DNA of 64,000 nucleotides from SB15 sp964639245 (GTDB lineage Bacteria > Chloroflexota > Anaerolineae > Aggregatilineales > J027): the NCBI GenBank assembly GCA_964639245.1, contig CAZXCU010000006.1, positions 236,582 to 300,581 on the forward strand. Reading direction: 5' to 3'. Shown here in pieces: positions 17,733 through 26,413 of the stretch (the first letter of the stretch is position 1; every line of letters begins with the position of its first letter). Both the position numbers and the translations under genes were made by a program. The notes beneath the pieces were generated by a model. It did no database searches. It was not told the origin of the DNA and saw only the letters and a program-made list of their open reading frames with translations.

Positions 17733-18182
17733 TTAGAACGGAATATCGTCTACGTCTGGTGTCCCGCCGTAATCGTTGCCGCCACCTGCTCCCCCGCCAT
17801 AAGGATAATCGGCATCGGTATATTGCGGTGTGCCACCCCCTTCGCTACGCCCCCCACCAACGAACTTAATATCAGAGGCGGTAACTTCGAGCGAAGCTCT
17901 TGGCTGACCATCGTTTCCTGTAAAGACTCTTGTTTGAACTCTGTCGCCAATGACAACAATCTGTGAGCCTTTAGTAAGGTACTGATGGAGATTTTCAGCT
18001 TTTTGCCCCCAGAGAGAAACACGAAACCATGTTGTCTCTTTTTGCTTTTCGTTGGAATTTTTGTCTGTCCATTGACGGTTTACCGCAAGGTTAAAGCTGC
18101 ACACTGCTCGACCAGCTTGTGTGTAGCTCAATTGTGCGTCGGCACCTAAATTTCCTAACATGATGATTTGACAAAAACTCAT
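17733..18182 (-). CDS. ssb: Single-stranded DNA-binding protein
   Basis: SSB coats ssDNA during replication, recombination and repair. Residues 1-112 form the OB fold (MSFCQIIMLGNLGADAQLSY, TTWFRVSLWGQKAENL, GDRVQTRVF), followed by a Gly-rich linker and the acidic tip VDDIPF that recruits partners. The 149-residue length is typical. A ribosome site AAGGA lies before the ATG at 18182. The promoter about 165 bases upstream contains a perfect LexA-type box in its spacer, which suggests SOS induction. DUF3467, translin and Cas4-like genes follow in the same direction. Confidence 0.96.
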   Translation of the reverse strand: MSFCQIIMLGNLGADAQLSYTQAGRAVCSFNLAVNRQWTDKNSNEKQKETTWFRVSLWGQKAENLHQYLTKGSQIVVIGDRVQTRVFTGNDGQPRASLEVTASDIKFVGGGRSEGGGTPQYTDADYPYGGGAGGGNDYGGTPDVDDIPF

Positions 18183-18346
18183 GGTCGCTCAATCCTTCAA
18201 ATTTCAAATCCGACATTTGTACCAAGCATTGCTTTTCCAAGTAATGCCCATTTAACCACGCTCTAAAATTTCACGCATCTATACGGGAAAATAACCGTTT
18301 TTGGGAGGTTAAGCAATCCTGCAAAAAGATTACTATGTGTCCCTCT

Positions 18347-18375
18347 ATGATAGAACAAACGTTCAGATTAATCAA
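18347..18375 (-). promoter_or_regulatory. ssb promoter with embedded LexA-type (SOS) box
   Basis: On the minus strand TTGATT (18375-18370) and TATCAT (18352-18347) are spaced 17 bases apart, a good sigma-70 type promoter. The spacer carries GAACGTTTGTTC (18364-18353), whose complement is GAACAAACGTTC, a perfect fit to GAAC-N4-GTTC used by Gram-positive type LexA. The same 12-mer recurs upstream of polX. A repressor here would block RNA polymerase. The predicted leader before ssb is about 155 bases. Confidence 0.65.
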
Positions 18376-18432
18376 GAGACAAAACGCGAAAAAATTATTG
18401 AAAACTCCGCATAATTTTGCAACCGATAACCC

Positions 18433-19533
18433 TTATACGCCCACGACAAAACGCTCATAGTCGTTTTCAATCGGCAACCCCCACACACCCCACAATTCAC
18501 GGGTAGCAGGCCGCATAATCGCTGCTCCGCAAGTTTCAGTATAAAACGGCGGTTCGGACATCGAACAAATGCTAAATGCACCATCGCTGCGGTCACGGGT
18601 GAGCGCCATTAAAATTTCCGGCGTAATGGGGACATCTGCCAGCAGTTCACTTGCCCGCAGGCAGCGCGTCGTCGAATCGCCCTTGAGTTCATCATCTAAA
18701 GGCCGTTGTACTTCACGGGTGGCTTCCGCATGGCAGCGATTGGCATGAACCAGCGCCCCTTCCCGCAAATCCTCCACATGATACACGGTACTCATTGCCT
18801 CAATGTTGTATCCGCGTCCGTTAGCATCCATCAGCAGATAATTGTGCGCCCCTGCCAGATTCGCCGATAAAATACACGCCAGCGCGTCGTCAAGGGTGGT
18901 CTGTTCCAGCACCTTCCGACAGACAAACGGCCATGTCACACCGGGACGACCATCTGCACCCATCAAATTGTTAATCCCTACCGCGATGCCAACCTCGTTC
19001 ATGCCCACCATGCCGACACAACCCGTAATAGTGAACATTAAAAAAGCGGGGGCATGAGACGGGTTGCCGCTTAGCAAAATCACATACGGAGTCGCGCTGG
19101 CGTGCATATCCCAGGTTTGCCCTAGAAATCCCTGCCCCGTCTCGGTCATTTCGCCATGCACCAGAAAAGCGGTACATTCATTGCCCCGTGACGCTGGCAC
19201 AGCAATCGGGTCATCCGCGTTATAAATCACATCAATAAAATCGGTGAATCCGTTTGCAATCACCAATTCCGCCAGCGCGAGTCCTGTCGCATCTGCCATT
19301 CCTTCCAATTCCTGCATCAGCGCTGGGGAGTAAACATGGTGCGCTTCTAAGCAGGCTTCTGCCAAGGCCAGCACCTGCTGACGGGGTAAACAACGCCCTG
19401 TCCATGTTTCGTCGCTGCTCAGATGAAGCCGCTCAGCCGCCAACTCACGGATGGGTTGGGCAAAGGCTTTGCCGTGTTGATAGCCCATTTGATAGGGCGT
19501 GCCGCTGACTTCCAGCACCCGCAGAGATGGCAT
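18433..19533 (-). CDS. C45-family Ntn hydrolase (acyltransferase/amidase-like)
   Basis: The 366-residue protein resembles the penicillin acyltransferase/C45 group of autoprocessing Ntn hydrolases. It starts with the family pattern GTPYQMGYQHG, and the probable nucleophile is Cys120 in RGNECTAFLV, preceded by a possible self-cleavage site. Further matches are GQTWDMH, VGMNEVGIAVGINNL and WPFVCRKVLEQ. Such enzymes cleave or form amide bonds of small acylated compounds; the substrate is not known. No signal peptide is seen. It is a single minus-strand gene between the ssb promoter and csbD. Confidence 0.8.
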   Translation of the reverse strand: MPSLRVLEVSGTPYQMGYQHGKAFAQPIRELAAERLHLSSDETWTGRCLPRQQVLALAEACLEAHHVYSPALMQELEGMADATGLALAELVIANGFTDFIDVIYNADDPIAVPASRGNECTAFLVHGEMTETGQGFLGQTWDMHASATPYVILLSGNPSHAPAFLMFTITGCVGMVGMNEVGIAVGINNLMGADGRPGVTWPFVCRKVLEQTTLDDALACILSANLAGAHNYLLMDANGRGYNIEAMSTVYHVEDLREGALVHANRCHAEATREVQRPLDDELKGDSTTRCLRASELLADVPITPEILMALTRDRSDGAFSICSMSEPPFYTETCGAAIMRPATRELWGVWGLPIENDYERFVVGV

Positions 19534-19717
19534 TTTTTGTTAGTCTTTCGCTTGGAAAATTTCGCTAAACTTACGCGATTTTGCAGGCAATTGCAAGCCG
19601 TTCGTTCAATAAACATCCCATGAGAAATCGTTAAAAGCACCATGAAATTTAATGTGCCTTTCAGCAATTCCCCTTAGTCTGAAAGTATCGTAAACATGAC
19701 ATGAAAGGGAAGAAATC

Positions 19718-19921
19718 ATGAATTGGGATGTCATTCAAGGCAAATGGAAACAAATTAAAGGTGAAGTTCGCCAGCAGTGGGCTGACCTCACCGATGATGA
19801 AGTCGAAATGATTCAGGGTTCGCGGGACAAACTGGCGGGCAAACTCCAAGAACGCTATGGCTGGTCACGCGAAGAAGCCGAACGTGAAATTGACCAATGG
19901 GCCAGCCGCCCCCGCGTTTAA
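19718..19921 (+). CDS. CsbD-like stress protein
   Basis: A 67-residue, highly charged protein beginning MNWDVIQGKWKQIKGEVRQQW, the signature of the CsbD family, which is induced by general stress in many bacteria. Its molecular role is unknown. The ribosome site AAAGGGAAG is well placed. The gene stands alone, with its own upstream gap of 184 bases and a strong terminator 28 bases after the stop. Confidence 0.9.
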   Translation: MNWDVIQGKWKQIKGEVRQQWADLTDDEVEMIQGSRDKLAGKLQERYGWSREEAEREIDQWASRPRV

Positions 19922-19948
19922 CTTTCCGTGAAAAATACCTCACCCCGG

Positions 19949-19977
19949 CTGGCGCTCTCAGAAGCGCCAGTTTGTTT
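19949..19977 (+). terminator. Rho-independent terminator of csbD
   Basis: CTGGCGCT (19949-19956) pairs perfectly with AGCGCCAG (19963-19970) around a six-base loop, followed by TTTGTTT. Confidence 0.9.
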
Positions 19978-20104
19978 ATCACCCCATTTCCGTTCTACAG
20001 AAAATGAAACCCCTTCGCTAAATTTATCGTGAACAGGATACTTAAAATTACGTTTATCCAATCCACCGTGTTACCATTACCACAAAATGATTTTTGGAGT
20101 CAGC

Positions 20105-22291
20105 ATGGCGGATATTCACCCGGACACAATCAACTCGCTGCTGAATGCGGTTCACGGCGCACCCTTCGATTTATTAGGCGCACACCCCTTCGGCGACCAG
20201 CAAACCTCCATTCGGGCTTTTTATCCCCGTGCCAAGTCGCTGGCTGTTGTCCGTGATGACCAGCGTTTCCCGATGAATCGCCTGCGTGAAGAAGGTTTTT
20301 TTGAACTTACTTTAGCGGGGCGTGATTTTGCCTATCATTATGTGGCAGAAACACATGAAGGAAAAGAAGTCACTTTCGCCGATCCTTACAATTATGCTCC
20401 GATTTTTACCGAATATGACCTGTACCTTTTTTCGCAGGGTCGCCATCTCTATATTTTCGACAAAATGGGCGCACATCTGCGTAAAGAAGGCGCGGTTGAG
20501 GGGGTCAATTTTGCGGTCTGGGCCCCCAATGCTTATCGAATTTCAGTGGTCGGTGATTTTAACCAATGGGATGCACGGGTTCACCCGATGCGGTTGCACG
20601 GCGAAAGCGGCGTGTGGGAATTGTTCATACCGGGAGTCCAAGTGGGAGATTGTTATAAATTTGACATTCGCTCACGGGTAAATGATTATCGGGTCGAAAA
20701 AACCGACCCCTACGGCTTTTTCTCCGAAAAACGTCCCCGTACTGCTTCAGTCGTTGCCAATTTAGAGTCCTATCACTGGCATGACCAGGCATGGATGGAA
20801 CAGCGTGCCTCTGTGAATCCCCTCAATCAGCCCATGTCCATTTATGAAGTTCACATGGGGTCATGGAAACGCAGCGAAGACAATGAATGGCTTACCTACC
20901 GCGAACTCGCGCATGAGTTGGTTGCCTATGCCAAAGACATGAATTACACCCATCTCGAACTGATGCCGATTGCCGAACATCCTTTCGATGGTTCATGGGG
21001 CTATCAAGTCACCGGTTATTTTGCCCCCACCAGCCGCTATGGAGACAGCCCCACCGATTTCATGTATTTTGTGGACTATTGCCATCAGCATGGAATCGGC
21101 GTGATTCTGGATTGGGTGCCAGCCCATTTCCCCAAAGATGGTCACGCGCTAAGTTATTTTGACGGTACACACGTCTACGAACACGCCGATTTTCGTCAGG
21201 GGGAACATCCCGATTGGGGAACATATATTTTTAATTATGGGCGCAGCGAAGTTCGCAATTTTCTCATTTCTAATGCGTTGTTCTGGGCAAAAAAATATCA
21301 TATTGATGGACTGCGGGTGGACGCGGTTTCTTCGATGCTTTATCTCGATTTTTCGCGCAAGGAAAATCAATGGATTCCGAATAAATATGGTGGGCGCGAA
21401 AATCTGGAAGCGATTACGCTGATGCAGGAAGTCAACACCATTATTCACAGCGAATGTCCCGGCAGCATGACCATTGCCGAAGAATCAACCGCTTGGCCGA
21501 TGGTTTCCCGTCCTACCTATTTAGGTGGTTTGGGCTTCACCTTCAAATGGAACATGGGCTGGATGCACGACACGCTCAAATATATGAGTCGCAATCCGGT
21601 TTTTCGTCGCTACAGCCACAACGAAATTACCTTTTCCATCATGTACGCATTTAGTGAAAATTTTGTCTTGTCGCTTTCGCATGATGAAGTGGTACATGGC
21701 AAAGGCTCGCTGCTCAACAAAATGTCGGGCGACTGGTGGCAAAAATTCGCCTCCTTGCGTCTGCTTTATGGATACCAATACAGCAGCCCGGGCAAAAAAC
21801 TTAATTTTATGGGGGCAGAAATCGGGCAGTGGCGCGAGTGGAGCGAAACACGCGGTTTGGATTGGCATTTGCTTCAGTGGACAACGCATAGTTCCTTGCA
21901 GCAGTGGGTTAAGGACATGAACAAATTGTATCTGGAACAACCCGCGCTCTATCAACAGGACTATCATCCCAACGGTTTTCAATGGATTGAAGCCAACGAC
22001 GCGGAACAGAGCATTTTTACCTACATGCGCTTTGCCGAAGATACCGACGATTTTCTCGTCGTCGCTTGCAACTTCACGCCTGTCCCGCGTTATGAATATC
22101 GCATTGGCGTCCCTAAAGCGGGTTTTTACAAAGAACTCATCAACAGCGATGCCCACCCCTACGGCGGTGGTAACATCGGCAATATGGGCGGGATTCAGAC
22201 CGATTCGGTGGCATGGCACGCTTTTCACCACAGTTTGTCTTTAACCATTCCGCCGCTTGGGATAGTCATTCTCAAATGGCAAGCAAATTGA
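20105..22291 (+). CDS. glgB: 1,4-alpha-glucan branching enzyme GlgB
   Basis: GlgB transfers alpha-1,4 glucan segments to alpha-1,6 branch points in glycogen. The 728-residue protein has N-terminal CBM48-type domains and the GH13 catalytic barrel. The nucleophile Asp is in GLRVDAVSS, the acid Glu in IAEESTAWP and the third Asp in LSHDEVVHG. The ATG at 20105 has GGAG five bases upstream; the earlier ATG at 20087 lies before that site. No other glycogen gene is nearby, so control is probably independent. Confidence 0.97.
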   Translation: MADIHPDTINSLLNAVHGAPFDLLGAHPFGDQQTSIRAFYPRAKSLAVVRDDQRFPMNRLREEGFFELTLAGRDFAYHYVAETHEGKEVTFADPYNYAPIFTEYDLYLFSQGRHLYIFDKMGAHLRKEGAVEGVNFAVWAPNAYRISVVGDFNQWDARVHPMRLHGESGVWELFIPGVQVGDCYKFDIRSRVNDYRVEKTDPYGFFSEKRPRTASVVANLESYHWHDQAWMEQRASVNPLNQPMSIYEVHMGSWKRSEDNEWLTYRELAHELVAYAKDMNYTHLELMPIAEHPFDGSWGYQVTGYFAPTSRYGDSPTDFMYFVDYCHQHGIGVILDWVPAHFPKDGHALSYFDGTHVYEHADFRQGEHPDWGTYIFNYGRSEVRNFLISNALFWAKKYHIDGLRVDAVSSMLYLDFSRKENQWIPNKYGGRENLEAITLMQEVNTIIHSECPGSMTIAEESTAWPMVSRPTYLGGLGFTFKWNMGWMHDTLKYMSRNPVFRRYSHNEITFSIMYAFSENFVLSLSHDEVVHGKGSLLNKMSGDWWQKFASLRLLYGYQYSSPGKKLNFMGAEIGQWREWSETRGLDWHLLQWTTHSSLQQWVKDMNKLYLEQPALYQQDYHPNGFQWIEANDAEQSIFTYMRFAEDTDDFLVVACNFTPVPRYEYRIGVPKAGFYKELINSDAHPYGGGNIGNMGGIQTDSVAWHAFHHSLSLTIPPLGIVILKWQAN

Positions 22292-22345
22292 CAGAAGCGG
22301 GGCGGGTGCGTAAAATCAAGCCGCTTAACATCTTGAGGGAAACTC

Positions 22346-22966
22346 ATGCTCCATATTTCTAAGCACCCCCTTGTTCAACACAAGCTCTCGCTTTTACGGG
22401 ACACGAACACCCGCCACCCTCAATTCCGCCAGCTTGTTCGTGAAATCGCCATGTTGATTTGTTATGAAGCCACCGCCGATTTAATGTTAGATGATACGAC
22501 GGTTCAAACGCCGATGGGAGAAGCCAAAGGCAAAATCTTAAAAGAGGAAATTGGCCTTATCCCAATTTTGCGGGCGGGCTTGGGGATGGTCGATGGCATT
22601 TTAGAACTGCTCCCCTCCGCCCAAGTCTGGCATATTGGCCTCTATCGTGATGAAAAAACCCTCCGCCCCGTTCAGTATTACAACAAACTCCCTGTCGCAC
22701 CCACCGTTCAAATTTGCTTCATCCTTGACCCCATGCTGGCAACAGGGGGTTCTGCCGTTGCAACTGCCCAGATTTTAAAAACATGGGGCGCACAACGGAT
22801 CAAATTTGTAGGGCTGCTCGGCGCACCGGAAGGCGTGCAAGCCTTGCAAGCCGCCCACCCGGATGTCGAAATTCATCTCGCCACGCTGGACGAACGCTTA
22901 AACGATATCGGGTTTATCGTTCCCGGCTTGGGTGATGCCGGAGACCGTCAATTCGGAACAGGCTAA
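22346..22966 (+). CDS. upp: Uracil phosphoribosyltransferase
   Basis: Upp converts uracil and PRPP to UMP in pyrimidine salvage. The 206-residue protein has the PRPP-binding loop ILDPMLATGGSA and the typical GEAKGKILKEEIGLIPILRAGLG region split across residues 71-93, with PGLGDAGDRQFGT at the end for uracil binding. A GAGG ribosome site precedes the ATG. The membrane transferase gene starts two bases after its stop, so the two are co-transcribed. Confidence 0.97.
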   Translation: MLHISKHPLVQHKLSLLRDTNTRHPQFRQLVREIAMLICYEATADLMLDDTTVQTPMGEAKGKILKEEIGLIPILRAGLGMVDGILELLPSAQVWHIGLYRDEKTLRPVQYYNKLPVAPTVQICFILDPMLATGGSAVATAQILKTWGAQRIKFVGLLGAPEGVQALQAAHPDVEIHLATLDERLNDIGFIVPGLGDAGDRQFGTG

Positions 22967-22968
22967 AC

Positions 22969-24012
22969 GTGGAAGCCTTTGCTTTTATCACGGTTTTTGG
23001 CACAGCTTTTCTGACCGCTTACCTGATAACCCCCCTTGCACAGCGTTTTGGCTTAAATTATGGCATTGTGTCTGTGCCGGGGGGCAGACATCAAGGACAT
23101 GGGCGAATTGCCCGCACAGGCGGGATTGCTTTATATTTTTCTTTCACCCTTGCGGCGATCCTCGCCCAATTTATGCCCATTGAACGCACCGACGATAAAG
23201 AAATTATCCGCTTTATTGGCCTCATTGCCGGCGGAACACTGGTCGCCATCATTTGGCTTCTTGATGACAAATATGAACTTCATGCCAATCTGCAATTTGC
23301 TGCCCAAATCGCTGCTGGCCTCATCGCGGTACTGTGCCTGATTATCATTGAAAATTTCAACAATCCCCTGACGGGTAAGTTGGTTTCAACGGGTTCGCCC
23401 TTGGTGGTCTACCTCATCTCGATCTTCTGGATAGGCTTGATGATGAACACGGTCAATTTTCTGGACGGGTCGGATGGCTTAGCGGCGGGGGTCGGGTGCA
23501 TTGCCGCGCTGATGATTTTTATTCATTCGGCCTTTCGGCTTGACCAAACGAGTGTGAGTCTGCTGCCTTTGGCGCTGGTGGGAGCAACTTTGGGTTTTTT
23601 GCCATACAACTTCTATCCCGCTAAAGTTTTTATGGGCGGTGGCGCACCCTTTTTAGGCTATACGCTTGCTGTTTTGAGCATCATCGGCGGGGCAAAAATG
23701 GCAACCATTCTTTTGGTGATGGGATTGCCGCTGGTGGATTTGGCATGGCAGGCCAGCCGACGGATGTTAGCGGGCAAAAGTCCTTTTTCTGGCGATAGAG
23801 GCCATTTGCATTTTCGCCTACAGGAGTTGGGATTTTCCCCTGCGGTAATTGCCATTGGCTATTATGCGTTTTGTGCCTGTTTTGGCATCATCGCCCTAAC
23901 CACCCACAGCCAGCTTTTTAAACTGCTGGCATTGGGCGTGATGTTTTTAATTGTGAGCGCAGTGTTTGTTTTGATGACCGTGCGCCAGCGCCATATCCAG
24001 CAGGAGCGATAA
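22969..24012 (+). CDS. MraY/WecA/TagO-type undecaprenyl-phosphate sugar-phosphate transferase
   Basis: The 347-residue membrane protein has about ten hydrophobic segments and the motifs of polyprenyl-phosphate GlcNAc-1-phosphate transferases: WLLDDKYEL, NTVNFLDGSDGLAAG with catalytic Asp residues, and GDRGHLHFRL near the C-terminus. The last motif resembles the HIHHRL-type motif of WecA/TagO more than MraY. It would start a cell-surface polymer by loading a sugar phosphate on undecaprenyl phosphate. The start is a GTG at 22969, two bases after upp. A small membrane protein follows after two bases. Confidence 0.88.
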   Translation: MEAFAFITVFGTAFLTAYLITPLAQRFGLNYGIVSVPGGRHQGHGRIARTGGIALYFSFTLAAILAQFMPIERTDDKEIIRFIGLIAGGTLVAIIWLLDDKYELHANLQFAAQIAAGLIAVLCLIIIENFNNPLTGKLVSTGSPLVVYLISIFWIGLMMNTVNFLDGSDGLAAGVGCIAALMIFIHSAFRLDQTSVSLLPLALVGATLGFLPYNFYPAKVFMGGGAPFLGYTLAVLSIIGGAKMATILLVMGLPLVDLAWQASRRMLAGKSPFSGDRGHLHFRLQELGFSPAVIAIGYYAFCACFGIIALTTHSQLFKLLALGVMFLIVSAVFVLMTVRQRHIQQER

Positions 24013-24014
24013 CT

Positions 24015-24503
24015 ATGAGCGATTCTCCCTTTCAACGGCGGGCTAAAGTTGAAAATCCGATAGAGGAAGAAGAACTGCTCCCTTTGCCAGCACAAACCCC
24101 CGTGCCATCGTCACCACGTTCTCCGGTGCGGGGATGCGGTTGCTGGGTTCTGGGGGCAGTCTGGCTGATTTTGCTGCTCGGGTTTCCCTGCGCTTTTGTG
24201 ACTCTGATGGTTGAAAGGGAAATTGTCATTGGGGTAGGCGATTTACCGGACGAAGAAATTCGTATTTTTCTGCTCAATGACTCTGATAATCGCGGAATCG
24301 GGGTGCAGCGCCCGGACATTTTTTCGCAGGAAGATGGCGCGTATTGTCTTTTGATTCGCACCAACTATTTTCTCTGGGAAGGCGATGAATCTGACCCTCT
24401 GACACGCTGCAATTGTTACGAAAAAACAGGGGATGCGTGGTCGCCGGTGATGGTGGGTGGAGATGAAAACTGCCAACCCATTTCTTTTGACACGTCTGAA
24501 TAA
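24015..24503 (+). CDS. Hypothetical single-span membrane protein
   Basis: I do not recognise the family. The 162-residue protein has an acidic and Pro-rich cytoplasmic start, a Cys-Gly-Cys just before one membrane helix (about 46-66) and an outside domain with several Cys (AYCLLIR, TRCNCYEKTGD, ENCQP) that may form disulfides. A GGAG site lies before the ATG, two bases after the transferase gene, so it belongs to the upp operon and may take part in the same envelope process. Confidence 0.65.
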   Translation: MSDSPFQRRAKVENPIEEEELLPLPAQTPVPSSPRSPVRGCGCWVLGAVWLILLLGFPCAFVTLMVEREIVIGVGDLPDEEIRIFLLNDSDNRGIGVQRPDIFSQEDGAYCLLIRTNYFLWEGDESDPLTRCNCYEKTGDAWSPVMVGGDENCQPISFDTSE

Positions 24504-24528
24504 GCTACTACTAACACAAATTTAGCCC

Positions 24529-24593
24529 AAGTTCAAACACTTGCTTGACAGAACTTAAACCTTTTGCTAATGTGAAACTGAGAACAAATGTTT
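24529..24593 (+). promoter_or_regulatory. Promoter of the pseudo-recombinase with a LexA-like site
   Basis: TTGACA (24545-24550) and TAATGT (24568-24573) are 17 bases apart. Just downstream GAACAAATGTTT (24582-24593) matches GAAC-N4-GTTC except for its last base and closely resembles the ssb and polX boxes. The -35 box is also flanked by the inverted repeat AAGTTC (24529-24534) and GAACTT (24551-24556). Confidence 0.5.
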
Positions 24594-24615
24594 TTATAAC
24601 CATGAAGGGTGTCAC

Positions 24616-25530
24616 ATGGCGACTCAGCAATTACCGCTTTTTATGCAGTCGGGCTACCTGACCGCACACTCACCTCTGGTTCACACGATTGTTCCGTTTC
24701 AAAACTACCTGCGTAAAGAGGGCAAAACGCTCAACACGATTAAAAACTTCACCTCAGATATGCACCTGCTGTGTGAATATTTCACCGATGAATGCCCGAT
24801 TAATGACATCACCACCCATGACCTGAATCGTTTTATGGATTGGTTGGAAAATGGACGGGACAAGCCGTGCAGCCGCAAAAGTTATGCCCGTCGTGTGACC
24901 ACGCTCAAGGTGTTTTTCAAGTGGCTGCACAGGGAAAAAATTCTGCCCGAAGACCCCGCCCTCGGTTTGATTCAACGGTCTGGCCCCGCCCCCCTGCAAC
25001 CGATTCTGTCGATGTATGATGTGTATGATTTGCTGGAACAAACCCACGCTATGCGCTTTGCCAAAAAACCGGATGCTCGTCCTGAACTGCTGGTGCGATT
25101 GCTGCTGGCAACGGGCATCAAAAAAGGGGAGTGCATGAACATCATGCTACAGCACATTGACCGCCGCCACCCCGAATGCCCCGTTGTCCATATTCGTCCC
25201 CTAAAACCCCAAGATGTGTATAAAGAGCGTAAACTGGTGATTGAGGATAAGCACTTTTTGGAGGCGCTGGATGAATATTATGAGCAGTACCAGCCCAAAG
25301 AGTTTATTTTTGAGTGTTCCGCCCGTAACTTAGAATATGTGCTGACGGATACCGCCCGCGCTGCCGGATTGGAAGGCAAAGTTTCGTTTGAAACCCTGCG
25401 CTGGACAAGCGCGATTCGCCATTACCTGAACGGGATTGACATGGATGAACTGCGGGAAAACATGGGCTTAAGCCGCATTAGCTGGCGAGAAACCAGTACC
25501 AAGATTGTGCAGTTAGCAGAGCGATTTTAG
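24616..25530 (+). CDS. Tyrosine-recombinase-like protein lacking catalytic residues
   Basis: The 304-residue protein has the two-domain form of XerC/D-type integrases: an N-terminal SAM-like core-binding domain (VPFQNYLRKEGKTLNTIKNF to LKVFFKWLHREKIL) and a C-terminal catalytic-like domain (LVRLLLATGIKKGEC, VSFETLRWTSAIRHYLNG). The active site is degraded: Lys169 stands where the first Arg belongs, Glu259 replaces the His of HxxR (Arg262 remains), Leu replaces the His of LGH, and the last 34 residues contain no Tyr at all. It cannot cut DNA by the usual route, so it is probably a DNA-binding protein. It has its own promoter with a LexA-like site, and a terminator. Confidence 0.8.
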   Translation: MATQQLPLFMQSGYLTAHSPLVHTIVPFQNYLRKEGKTLNTIKNFTSDMHLLCEYFTDECPINDITTHDLNRFMDWLENGRDKPCSRKSYARRVTTLKVFFKWLHREKILPEDPALGLIQRSGPAPLQPILSMYDVYDLLEQTHAMRFAKKPDARPELLVRLLLATGIKKGECMNIMLQHIDRRHPECPVVHIRPLKPQDVYKERKLVIEDKHFLEALDEYYEQYQPKEFIFECSARNLEYVLTDTARAAGLEGKVSFETLRWTSAIRHYLNGIDMDELRENMGLSRISWRETSTKIVQLAERF

Positions 25531-25559
25531 ACAAGGGCGGTTAGACCCCCTTGTTTTTT
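25531..25559 (+). terminator. Rho-independent terminator after the pseudo-recombinase
   Basis: ACAAGGG (25531-25537) pairs with CCCTTGT (25548-25554) and runs into TTTTTT. It begins directly after the stop codon and faces the end of the minus-strand SDR gene. Confidence 0.85.
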
Positions 25560-25561
25560 AT

Positions 25562-26344
25562 CTAACCTTGCAACAGCGATTGTGCGCCGTCAATCCAGAC
25601 TTCTGTACCCGTGATATGGTCAGACATACTCGAAGTTAAAAATAAAACCAACTTGGCAACATCTTCAGCTTTACCTGCTTTGCCATCAGTTAAAGGAATC
25701 GCACCTTCGGGAAATTCCACCTGCTCTTTTGCTTTTTCCAGATGTTGTTTATCGGTATTTTCATCGATACTGGATTCAATTGCTCCCGGACAAATAACAT
25801 TCACCCGGATTTTGTACTTAGCAAGTTCCAGCGCAATCATTTTTGCAAAGGCCACCTGTGCAGCTTTGGTACTCGCATAGGCGGACGCACCAGAATTGCT
25901 GAACATGCGGGTTCCATTCACAGAGGAGGTAATGACCACTGCACCCCCCTGATTTTTCAGATAGGGAACGGCATATTTCACTGTGTAAAATGTGCCATTC
26001 AGATTAATATCAATCGTTTTTTGCCACTCTTCCGGCGGAATTTCATCTATCGGTGCCCAGAGGCCGTTGACACCCGCGTTGGCAAAAACAATGTCCAATC
26101 GTCCCCATTGCTGGATAATTTTTTCAATGGCCTGCTGCATCTCCTCTGGCTTGGAAATATCCGCAACAATAGCGATGGATTCCCCATCACTTTTTTGAAT
26201 CTGCGAAACGACCTTTTTCAACTCGTCGTCGTTACGACCTAAAGTGGCGATTTTCGCGCCTTCTTTGGCTAACAAAAGTGCGGTGGCCTTGCCCAAGCCC
26301 GACCCCGCCCCTGTAATCAATGCCACTTTGCCTGATAACTGCAT
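25562..26344 (-). CDS. Short-chain dehydrogenase/reductase
   Basis: A classical SDR of 260 residues: cofactor motif TGAGSGLG near the start, NAGVN, and the active-site YASTK with upstream Ser residues. Arg in GRNDDEL after the second strand suggests NADP as cofactor. The C-terminal GTEVWIDGAQSLLQG is typical of 3-oxoacyl-reductase-like members. The substrate is unknown. Two adjacent ATG codons (26347, 26344) share an AGGAG site; the second has the better spacing. It follows the RlmI-like gene by 69 bases in the same direction. Confidence 0.88.
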   Translation of the reverse strand: MQLSGKVALITGAGSGLGKATALLLAKEGAKIATLGRNDDELKKVVSQIQKSDGESIAIVADISKPEEMQQAIEKIIQQWGRLDIVFANAGVNGLWAPIDEIPPEEWQKTIDINLNGTFYTVKYAVPYLKNQGGAVVITSSVNGTRMFSNSGASAYASTKAAQVAFAKMIALELAKYKIRVNVICPGAIESSIDENTDKQHLEKAKEQVEFPEGAIPLTDGKAGKAEDVAKLVLFLTSSMSDHITGTEVWIDGAQSLLQG

Positions 26345-26413
26345 CATTATGCTCCTGTTTTGTGCGGATTGTAAAAACAGGATATGAGAATCAAATGATA
26401 GGGGATAGAAAAA

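Noticed and set aside
21521..22231. Minus-strand frame of 236 codons inside glgB
   Set aside because: A shadow of the branching enzyme gene, without a start site or homology.
24616..25530. Recombinase gene as the integrase of a mobile element
   Set aside because: Catalytic residues are missing, no tRNA or direct repeat lies next to it, and flanking genes are ordinary chromosomal ones.
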